A program made the translations under genes and the position numbers. Positions 1 to 5,381 of a stretch of 6,437 nucleotides of DNA are shown piece by piece (the first letter of the stretch is position 1; the number at the start of each line of letters is the position of its first letter). The notes beneath the pieces are model-generated. The model did not search any database, was not told the origin of the DNA, and saw only the letters and a program-made list of their open reading frames with translations. Source of the stretch: an uncultured Stenotrophomonas sp. (GTDB lineage: Bacteria > Pseudomonadota > Gammaproteobacteria > Xanthomonadales > Xanthomonadaceae); NCBI GenBank assembly GCA_946223375.1, contig CAMICU010000206.1, positions 1 through 6,437 on the forward strand, in the 5' to 3' direction.

Positions 1-550
1 TGTTCGAGCAGTCCGGGAAATTGTTGGTGCCGAACTCGCGCACGAAGATCGAATAGAGGAACGCCGCTTCGTTCGGGGTGCGTCCGGAGGTGTAGAACTC
101 GGCCTGGTCAGGGCTGTCCAGCGCCTGCAGGTGACGTCCGATCAGGGCGAACGCGTCGTCCCAGTCACACGGCACGTAGTGGTCGCTGGCCGCGTCGTAA
201 CGCATCGGCTCGGTCAGCCGGCCCTGCATCTCCAGCCAGTAGTCGCTCTGCGCCATCAGCGCGCTGACGCTGTGCTGGGCGAAGAACTCACGCGTCACCC
301 GGTGCTGGGTAGCCTCCCAGGCCAGTGCCTTGGCGCCGTTCTCGCAGAACTCCAGCTTGCGGGTGACGTCGGCATCCGGAAAGGCACAGCTCGGGCACTT
401 GAAGCCGCCGGGCTGGTTCATCGCCAGCAGCGCCTTGGAACCCTTGCTGATGACGCTCTGCTGCATCAGCACCTTGGCGGTCGCGCCGGCAGCGCCCCAG
501 CCGCCAGCGGGCTGCTCATAGGCTTTGTAACGCGGCGGCTTGTCGCTCAT
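1..550 (-). CDS. YdeP/FdhF-type molybdopterin oxidoreductase (N-terminal part, cut by window edge)
   Basis: The first 183 residues of a molybdopterin-dependent oxidoreductase related to the formate dehydrogenase alpha subunit; the rest lies beyond the left edge. The ATG at 550 gives a protein beginning MSDKPPRYKAYE. Landmarks follow E. coli YdeP closely as I recall it: GGWGA (16-20), CPSCAFPD (52-59), CENGAKA (69-75), GRLTEP (110-115), EFYTSGRT (151-158), NEAAFLY (160-166) and NNFPDCSN (176-183). Family members bind bis-molybdopterin guanine dinucleotide and probably one [4Fe-4S] cluster near the N terminus. Their substrate is mostly unknown, although E. coli YdeP has been linked to acid resistance, so formate dehydrogenase activity should not be assumed. 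Cluster-type cysteines visible are C52, C55 and C69. No good ribosome binding site precedes the start, but the N terminus fits the family and no other in-frame start lies close upstream. It is divergent from fdhD, whose product probably activates it. Confidence 0.93.
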   Translation of the reverse strand, partial: MSDKPPRYKAYEQPAGGWGAAGATAKVLMQQSVISKGSKALLAMNQPGGFKCPSCAFPDADVTRKLEFCENGAKALAWEATQHRVTREFFAQHSVSALMAQSDYWLEMQGRLTEPMRYDAASDHYVPCDWDDAFALIGRHLQALDSPDQAEFYTSGRTPNEAAFLYSIFVREFGTNNFPDCSN

Positions 551-868
551 GGCCTGGCACTCGCTGGGATGGAGGTTGCCTTGCGTGCTGCCCGCAGAGT
601 TAAGCATGCAAGCGCATGGCCCGCCATGCCCGTGCCGGGTTCACGAACATGAAACCCATGCGCCGTGTCCGCCAACGGCATTGCCACGCGGTGCAGGTGG
701 CGCGCTCGAAGCCCTGCACAAAGCGCTACGATCAGCGCCACGGCCGGCCGTTCTCGCGCCGCCCCCCCACATCCCTGGACCACGCCTGCTGCCCGATGCC
801 ATCGCCCTGCCGTCTCGTCCCCTGCTCCATTCCACACGGCGGCGTGCCCGCCGCACCGGCAGTGGCGC
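551..868. other. divergent intergenic region between ydeP-like gene and fdhD
   Basis: This 318-base stretch separates two genes transcribed outward and must carry the promoters of both. The open frames across it are continuations or shadows of neighbouring frames and have no recognisable protein content. The only structure I can support is the perfect palindrome at 614-629 and a weak sigma-54-like match overlapping it on the minus strand. I see no convincing -35/-10 pair for either gene, no FNR-type TTGAT-N4-ATCAA box, and no ModE-type TATATA palindrome. Confidence 0.6.
614..629. promoter_or_regulatory. 16-base perfect palindrome, possible operator
   Basis: GCATGGC, two bases, then GCCATGC: a perfect 7-base inverted repeat with a 2-base centre. 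It lies 64-79 bases upstream of the ydeP-like start codon and about 240 bases upstream of fdhD. Position and symmetry fit a site for a dimeric regulator, but I cannot match it to a known one. It is GC-rich and has no T-run, so it does not read as a terminator. Confidence 0.35.
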
Positions 869-1726
869 ATGGATGACCAGCGTCCACCAGCGTCGCCGGG
901 CCCCGTCCCCGGCGTAGCCACACGCAGCGTGCTGCGGCTGCGCGGCAGCATCCGCGAGACCCGGCATGATGCCGTCGCCGAAGAGGTGCCGCTCGCGCTG
1001 CAGTACAACGCGGTGCCGTTCGCGGTGATGATGGCCAGCCCGGCCGACCTGGAGGATTTCGCACTGGGCTTCTCGCTCAGCGAGGGGCTCATCAACACCG
1101 CCGGCGAACTCCTCGCCGTGGACGTCCGCGAGCACCTGGAAGGCATCGAACTGTCGATGACGGTGGCCGCCAGCGCCCCGGCCAGCACGCTGGACCCGGC
1201 CGATGCCCGCCTGCTCCCGGGCCGCGCCGGTTGCGGCCTGTGCGGCACGCGCCGGCTGGAATCACTGATCCCCGATATCACCCCGCTGCACGGCAGCCCC
1301 GGGTATGCCCTGCCCGCGCTGCACAGGGCATTGGCGGCGCTGGCCCGGCATCAACCGATGAACCTCGCCACCGGTGCCACCCATGCCGCGGCCTGGGCCG
1401 ATGCGGACGGCGACATACTGCTGCTGCGCGAGGACGTCGGCCGCCACAATGCGCTGGACAAGCTCACCGGCGCCCTGCGGCGGATCCCGCAGGACCCTGC
1501 GCAGGGCCTGCTGCTGATCTCCAGCCGGGCCAGCTACGAGATGGTCGCCAAGGCGGCCATGGCCGGGTTCCCGCTGGTGGCCGCGCTGTCCGCGCCCACC
1601 GCGCTGGCGGTGGACGTCGCACGCAGTGTCGGGGTGTGCCTGGTCGGCTTCGCGCGCGAACAGGGCTGCAATATCTACAGCTGCCCCGAGCGGCTGCTGT
1701 CCGGCCCGGGGACGGCGATGCCCTGA
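869..1726 (+). CDS. fdhD: formate dehydrogenase accessory sulfurtransferase FdhD
   Basis: FdhD takes sulfur from a cysteine desulfurase (IscS in E. coli) and passes it to the molybdenum cofactor before insertion into formate dehydrogenase-type enzymes. It acts in the cytoplasm. The 285-residue product is close to the usual 270-280. Family features are all present: the persulfide-carrying pair in GCGLCG (C122 and C125, nearly the E. coli numbering C121/C124), ATGATHAA (167-174), EDVGRHNALDKL (188-199), SSRASYEM (218-225) and SAPTALAVDVA (241-251). The frame stays open upstream to 665, but those 68 residues are low-complexity, Pro/Arg/Ala-rich and match nothing in FdhD, so I take the ATG at 869. 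No clear Shine-Dalgarno sequence precedes it, so the exact start is less certain than the identity. The divergent YdeP-like oxidoreductase is its likely client. Confidence 0.95.
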   Translation: MDDQRPPASPGPVPGVATRSVLRLRGSIRETRHDAVAEEVPLALQYNAVPFAVMMASPADLEDFALGFSLSEGLINTAGELLAVDVREHLEGIELSMTVAASAPASTLDPADARLLPGRAGCGLCGTRRLESLIPDITPLHGSPGYALPALHRALAALARHQPMNLATGATHAAAWADADGDILLLREDVGRHNALDKLTGALRRIPQDPAQGLLLISSRASYEMVAKAAMAGFPLVAALSAPTALAVDVARSVGVCLVGFAREQGCNIYSCPERLLSGPGTAMP

Positions 1727-1754
1727 GCCAGGCCCGGCGGCTTACGCCGTGGCT
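1726..1754. terminator. imperfect hairpin between convergent stop codons
   Basis: AGCCA (1726-1730) pairs with TGGCT (1750-1754), and CGGCG (1735-1739) pairs with CGCCG (1745-1749) around a GCTTA loop. A 4-base bulge, GGCC, interrupts the left arm. The hairpin covers both the fdhD end and the stop codon of the opposing gene. There is no T-run on either side, so it is at most a weak bidirectional terminator or RNA 3'-end stabiliser. Confidence 0.3.
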
Positions 1755-2395
1755 GCATCGCGGGCGGCGGCGACCGCGGTTGGATTGGGCTGCGGCTCGC
1801 CGATCCGGTGCAGCGTGTTGCGGTCGGTATGCCGGAACGGCTCGTCCTTGCCGGGAATGACCAGCACCGTTTCCTGTTCGTAGGACCAGCTGCCGTCATC
1901 GTGGAGGGTGACGTGGATGTCGTAGCTGTCGGTGCGGAAGGCCTGTTCCAGGAACGGATTGGAACTGATGCCGTTGGTGGTCGAGCCGCGCACCGCACGC
2001 AGGTGGAACGTGCGCGCATCCGCCGACGCGGTGCCCACCGCCATCGCGGTCTGCCCGCGCGGGATCGACAGGGTCTGGATGATGGTGCCGGTCGCCGGCT
2101 CCCACAGCCAATATCCGACCTGGTCGTGGAAGGTTTCCACGTCGTCCGGCTTGACGATGCGGGTGTGGTAGCGCAGCCCGTAGAACAGCTGTGGCCCGTT
2201 GGTCTGGGCATCGATCGGATGCAGCTCGTAGTGCTCGATGAAGGCCTGGTGTTCGGCGCCATCGGCCTTGGGGTTGACGTCCATGCCGCGCTCGCCGCGC
2301 CAGATGCCGGCCATCGCCGCGAGCGGGCCGAGATGGGCCAGCGTGTTCGGGTCAGGGGTCGGTTCGGTGTAGATGTCTTCCGGGTACGTCGTCAT
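1742..2395 (-). CDS. nitrobindin-like heme-binding beta-barrel protein (FABP/THAP4 family)
   Basis: A soluble 217-residue protein of the family annotated as FABP-like or THAP4-type heme-binding beta-barrel. Characterised relatives, the nitrobindins, bind ferric heme through one histidine and react with nitric oxide or peroxynitrite. The N-terminal signature GxWxG is present as GIWRG (30-34) after LGPLAAMA, followed by alternating strand-like segments rich in Tyr, Trp and Thr: YELHP (56-60), FYGLRYH (71-77) and YWLWEPATG (95-103). The C-terminal strand DRNTLHRIGEP (191-201) contains H196, in roughly the place of the heme-ligating His in nitrobindins; this alignment is from memory. No signal peptide or membrane segment is seen. 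Residues after about 205 are a low-complexity Ala-rich tail. The gene lies 101 bases after modC on the same strand, so it may be read through or have its own promoter. The family call is firm; heme binding in this clade is inferred. Confidence 0.85.
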   Translation of the reverse strand: MTTYPEDIYTEPTPDPNTLAHLGPLAAMAGIWRGERGMDVNPKADGAEHQAFIEHYELHPIDAQTNGPQLFYGLRYHTRIVKPDDVETFHDQVGYWLWEPATGTIIQTLSIPRGQTAMAVGTASADARTFHLRAVRGSTTNGISSNPFLEQAFRTDSYDIHVTLHDDGSWSYEQETVLVIPGKDEPFRHTDRNTLHRIGEPQPNPTAVAAARDAATA

Positions 2396-2496
2396 GGTCC
2401 GTTGCTGGCGGGTGGTGCGAGCTGTCTATGGTACGCACTCGCGCCGGCATTCCCCATCCGCCGGCCCGCCTTGCGCGGTGTCGCAGGCAGAGCGGT
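2396..2496 (-). promoter_or_regulatory. modC to nitrobindin-like gene spacer with a weak dyad
   Basis: A 101-base gap between two same-strand genes. On the minus strand, GTGCG (2438-2434) and CGCAC (2419-2415) form a 5+14+5 inverted repeat that ends 20 bases before the downstream start codon. A poor -10-like CATAGA lies inside it. A second short repeat (CCGGC/GCCGG, 2444-2464) has an 11-base loop and no T-run. The gap is long enough for a separate promoter and too short to hold the missing ModC C-terminal domain. Confidence 0.25.
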
Positions 2497-3162
2497 TCAG
2501 GGCTGCACCCTGCCCTCGGCAAGCCGCACCACCTGCTGGCCGAACACCTCCACGTCCTGCGGATCGTGGGTGATCAGCAGCAGCGGGATGCCCGATGCGT
2601 CCAGCACCGTCTCCAGCTCCTGGCGCAGGTGCCGGCGCAGTTCATGGTCCAGCGCGGCGAACGGTTCGTCGAGCAACAGCACCTGCGGCGCCGGTGCCAA
2701 TGCACGGGCCAGTGCGGTGCGCTGGCGTTGGCCGCCGGAGATCTGGTGCGGGTACATCTGTGCCAGGTGCGCGATGCGCAGGGCTTCCAGCCAATGCTGC
2801 ACCTGTGCGTCATCGGCATGGCGGCCCGGGTTGAGCAGGCCCTTGCGCAGGCCGAACGCCACGTTCTGGCGCACGGTCAGGTGCGGGAACAGCGCGTAGT
2901 CCTGGAACACATAGCCGATCCGGCGCTGCTGGGCCGGCAGGTTGATCCGGGCATCCGCGTCGAACAGGGTCCGTCCATGCAGGCGGATATGCCCGCTGTC
3001 GGGTTTCAGCAGGCCGGCGATCGCGCGCAGGGTCAGGCTCTTGCCGGCCCCCGAGGGGCCGAACAGCACCACGCTGGGCTGGCTGCACTGCAGGCGGATA
3101 CGCAGCTGGAACTGCTGGTCCTCGGCCTGCAGCTGGCGGGCGATGTCGACCTCAAGCCACAT
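2497..3162 (-). CDS. modC: molybdate ABC transporter ATPase ModC, short form without Mop/TOBE domain
   Basis: The ATPase that powers molybdate import with ModB and ModA. All nucleotide-binding motifs are intact in order: Walker A GPSGAGKS (35-42), Q-loop glutamine in FQDYALFP (Q87), signature ISGGQRQR (141-148), Walker B VLLLDEP (161-167), D-loop ALDHEL (170-175) and switch histidine in LITHD (H199). It ends at 221 residues. E. coli ModC is about 352 because a C-terminal molybdate-binding Mop/TOBE domain follows the ATPase; here translation stops right after the ATPase fold. The 101 bases beyond the stop code nothing TOBE-like in the same frame. The start overlaps the modB end by 11 bases, and a G-run lies about 7 bases upstream of the ATG, consistent with translational coupling. 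Genetic context makes molybdate the likely substrate; tungstate is possible. Confidence 0.93.
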   Translation of the reverse strand: MWLEVDIARQLQAEDQQFQLRIRLQCSQPSVVLFGPSGAGKSLTLRAIAGLLKPDSGHIRLHGRTLFDADARINLPAQQRRIGYVFQDYALFPHLTVRQNVAFGLRKGLLNPGRHADDAQVQHWLEALRIAHLAQMYPHQISGGQRQRTALARALAPAPQVLLLDEPFAALDHELRRHLRQELETVLDASGIPLLLITHDPQDVEVFGQQVVRLAEGRVQP

Positions 3163-3835
3163 CGCGCAGCCCCCCGCGTCGGCCGCCGACCAGCCGCGCG
3201 GCCACCAGCAGGATCACGATGCAGACCAGCGAGGACAGGATGACAAGCGCGTTGGCGCGGCCGTCGTTGCCGGCCTGCACCGCCTCGTAGATCGCGATGG
3301 AAAGGGTCTGGGTGCGGCCGGGGATGCTGCCCGCCACCATGATCGTCGCGCCGAACTCCCCCATCGCGCGTGCGAACGCAAGCAGCAGCCCGGCGAGGAT
3401 GCCGCGCCAGGCCAGTGGCAGCGTGACCCGGAAGAACAGCGCGGTCTCGGAAACGCCGAGCGTGCGCGCGGCCTGCTCCAGCTGTCCGTCCACGCCCTCG
3501 AACGCCGCACGTGCCGGCTTGAACACCAGCGGCAACGAGGCGATCGCCGCGGCAATCACCGCGGCCTGCCAGGTGAACACCAGGTTGATGCCGAAGCTGT
3601 CCTGCAGCCACGCACCGAGCGGGCCGTTGCGGCCGATCAGCACCAGCAGGTAGTAGCCCAGCACGGTGGGGGGCAGCACCATCGGCAGGGTCAACACCGT
3701 ATCCAGCAGCTCACGGCCGGGAAAGCGGCGACGCGCCAGCAGCGCGCCCAGCGCGACACCCAGCACCAGGTTGATCGCCGTTGCCCAGCCGGCGACCTTC
3801 AGCGACAACCACAGTGCGCTCCAATCCAGATCCAT
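3152..3835 (-). CDS. modB: molybdate ABC transporter permease ModB
   Basis: Inner-membrane channel subunit of the molybdate importer, 227 residues, the usual ModB size. Hydrophobic segments fall at about 8-34, 47-68, 88-107, 142-170 and 196-215, fitting a five- to six-helix permease. The cytoplasmic EAA loop that docks on the ATPase is visible at 120-149 (EQAARTLGVSE, then TLPLAWRGI), followed by FARAMGEFGATI (154-165), typical of ModB and CysT-type permeases. The protein ends in a short Arg/Gly-rich tail. The ATG follows the modA stop by three bases with no strong ribosome binding site of its own, so it is probably translated by coupling to modA. The stop overlaps the start of modC. Confidence 0.95.
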   Translation of the reverse strand: MDLDWSALWLSLKVAGWATAINLVLGVALGALLARRRFPGRELLDTVLTLPMVLPPTVLGYYLLVLIGRNGPLGAWLQDSFGINLVFTWQAAVIAAAIASLPLVFKPARAAFEGVDGQLEQAARTLGVSETALFFRVTLPLAWRGILAGLLLAFARAMGEFGATIMVAGSIPGRTQTLSIAIYEAVQAGNDGRANALVILSSLVCIVILLVAARLVGGRRGGLRDVA

Positions 3836-3838
3836 CGA

Positions 3839-4579
3839 TCAGGGGCTGCCGAATCCATGCCGGCGCAGGATGGCCTGCCCCTGCGGCGAGCGCACGAAGG
3901 CGATGAAACCGCGCGCCTGGGCGGCATTGCCGCCGCCCTTCACCTGCGCCAGCGGATAGGTGATGCCGGCCGTGACCGGCACCTGGAAGGCGCGCCGCAC
4001 CCGGTCCGGCATGGCCTGCGCGTCGGTGGCGTAGACGAAGCCTGCATCCACCTCGCCACGTGCCACGTAATCCAACGACTGGCGCACGTTCTGCGTGGTG
4101 ATCGCCTTGGCCTGCACCGCCGGCCACAGCCCGGCCTGCTGCAACGCGCCGCGGGCGTAGCGGCCGACCGGCACGCTGTCGGGGTTGCCGATGGCCACCC
4201 GCTGCACCGCCGGCGCGGCCAGGGCCGCCAGCGACGTGGGCGCGTTGCGGACCTGCGGCGGGACCACCACCCACAGACTGTTGGCGGCGAAGTTCTGGCG
4301 GCTGCCGTCAACCAGCAGCCCCTGCGTGGCGGCCTTGTCCATCGTCTCCTGGTCGGCGGAGGCGAACACATCGACCGGCGCGCCGCGGGCGATCTGCTGC
4401 AGCAGCACGCCCGATGCGGCGAAGTTCAGGTCCACGCGGGTGCCCGGGTGGGCCTGCTCGTAGGCGCTGGCGATTTCGCGGAAGCTCTCGGTGAGGCTGG
4501 ACGCGGCCGACACGGTCAGCTCCGCCGCCGCCGATGTGCCGGCCAGGAACAACGAAAGCAATATCAGGAGTCTGCGCAT
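3839..4579 (-). CDS. modA: periplasmic molybdate-binding protein ModA
   Basis: Periplasmic protein that captures molybdate or tungstate and delivers it to ModB. The 246-residue precursor starts with a Sec signal peptide: MRR, a hydrophobic core LLILLSLFLAG (4-14), and likely cleavage after TSAAA, before E20. Oxyanion-site elements known from E. coli ModA can be placed: AASSLT (25-30) and AASG (54-57) for the two serines, GNPDSVPVGRYA (131-142) with V138 where E. coli has Ala, NVRQSL (164-169) with V165, and FVYATDA (181-187) with Y183. A GGA about seven bases before the ATG may act as ribosome binding site. Only 21 bases separate it from the preceding fnr stop, leaving no room for a full promoter or a molybdenum-cofactor riboswitch, so it is probably transcribed from upstream. 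Confidence 0.95.
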   Translation of the reverse strand: MRRLLILLSLFLAGTSAAAELTVSAASSLTESFREIASAYEQAHPGTRVDLNFAASGVLLQQIARGAPVDVFASADQETMDKAATQGLLVDGSRQNFAANSLWVVVPPQVRNAPTSLAALAAPAVQRVAIGNPDSVPVGRYARGALQQAGLWPAVQAKAITTQNVRQSLDYVARGEVDAGFVYATDAQAMPDRVRRAFQVPVTAGITYPLAQVKGGGNAAQARGFIAFVRSPQGQAILRRHGFGSP

Positions 4580-4600
4580 CGTGAGGTCCGCGGTTGGGGG

Positions 4601-5371
4601 TCAGGCCGGCGAATCGTCGACCGCTGCCATTTGTGCCAGCCGCTCGGGATCCAGCAAAATGATTTCTCGTTGTTTGACCGCGATGACGCCGTCATCACTG
4701 AGCCGGCGCAGCACGCGGCTGGCCGTTTCCGGCGCCATGCGCAGGTAGTTGGCGATCTCGGTGCGGGTCATCGTCAGGTTGAAGCGGGTCGCCGAGAAGC
4801 CGCGTCGCGCGTAACGGTTGGAGATGTCCAGCAGGAACGCCGCCATGCGCTCCTCGGTGCGGTAGTTCGCCGCGAGCGAGGCGGCCTTGCCGATCTCCGC
4901 GCTCAGCAGGCTGAACAGCTTGGCCTGCAGGCCGGGCATGCGCGTGGCCAGCAGGCTGATCTTGGGAAAGGAGATCCGGCACAGGTGCACCGTATCCAGC
5001 GCCACCGCATTGCAGGGGTAGCGCGAACCGTGGATGGCGTTCAGGCCGATCACTTCGCCCGGCAGCGCGAACCCCAGTACCTGCTCGTTGCCCAGGCTGT
5101 CATCGACGAAGGTCTTGACCATGCCGGCGCGCACCGCGGCGATGGCGTCGAACGGCTCGCCGGCACGGAAGATGTAATCGCCCTCATGGAACGGGCCGAT
5201 ATGGTCCACCGCCACGTGCAGCTCGCCCAGCGCGGTCTTGTCGTACCCCTGCGACATGCAGGCGTCGGAAAAAGCGCAGGTGCTGCAGAAATGCAGCGCA
5301 TCGCCATCATTGGCGGCAGCGGGATTGGGGGTGGCGGCCGCGGGGCCACGGGGGGGATTGGAAGCTGACAT
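4601..5371 (-). CDS. fnr: FNR-type oxygen-responsive Crp/Fnr family regulator
   Basis: A cytoplasmic transcription factor with a cyclic-nucleotide-binding-like sensory domain and a C-terminal helix-turn-helix. Counting from the ATG at 5371 (256 residues), cysteines C29, C32 and C38 form CSTCAFSDAC, and C131 in HLCRISF aligns with E. coli FNR C122. This is the complete ligand set for the oxygen-labile [4Fe-4S] cluster that permits dimerisation under anoxia. The DNA-recognition helix carries PETASRV with E215, S218 and R219, matching the E--SR of FNR, so a TTGAT-N4-ATCAA target is predicted. ERMAAFLL and FNLTMTRTEIANYL are also typical. The frame offers starts at 5395, 5374 and 5371. I prefer 5371 because an AGG lies five bases upstream; 5395 would overlap the hemN-like gene by 14 bases and lacks a Shine-Dalgarno sequence. 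It sits just before modABC, tying molybdate uptake to this regulator's transcript. Confidence 0.92.
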   Translation of the reverse strand: MSASNPPRGPAAATPNPAAANDGDALHFCSTCAFSDACMSQGYDKTALGELHVAVDHIGPFHEGDYIFRAGEPFDAIAAVRAGMVKTFVDDSLGNEQVLGFALPGEVIGLNAIHGSRYPCNAVALDTVHLCRISFPKISLLATRMPGLQAKLFSLLSAEIGKAASLAANYRTEERMAAFLLDISNRYARRGFSATRFNLTMTRTEIANYLRMAPETASRVLRRLSDDGVIAVKQREIILLDPERLAQMAAVDDSPA

Positions 5372-5381
5372 CATTGCCTGA

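Noticed and set aside
131..652. 173-codon plus-strand frame opposite the ydeP-like gene
   Set aside because: The minus-strand frame matches YdeP residue by residue at many landmarks, so this is its shadow.
665..868. In-frame upstream extension of fdhD (68 residues)
   Set aside because: The segment is Pro/Ala/Arg-rich with no FdhD similarity; family length and C122/C125 numbering fit the ATG at 869.
547..1281. 244-codon minus-strand frame opposite fdhD
   Set aside because: Low-complexity composition with no motifs, lying over the strongly supported fdhD and the intergenic region; a shadow frame.
2444..2464. CCGGC/GCCGG repeat after modC as a terminator
   Set aside because: Only five pairs with an 11-base loop and no following T-run; this repeat is common by chance in such GC-rich DNA.
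1808..2899. 363-codon plus-strand frame opposite the nitrobindin-like gene and modC
   Set aside because: Antisense to two genes with clear family motifs; its own translation shows no recognisable domain.
4580..4600. Possible molybdenum-cofactor riboswitch or ModE site upstream of modA
   Set aside because: Only 21 bases separate the fnr stop and the modA start, with no room for the aptamer and no TATATA palindrome.
2942..5368. 808-codon open frame on the plus strand, opposite fnr and modABC
   Set aside because: It runs antisense across four well-supported genes, is rich in Arg, Gln, His and Gly with no domain motif, and is explained by high GC third-position bias of the genes on the other strand.
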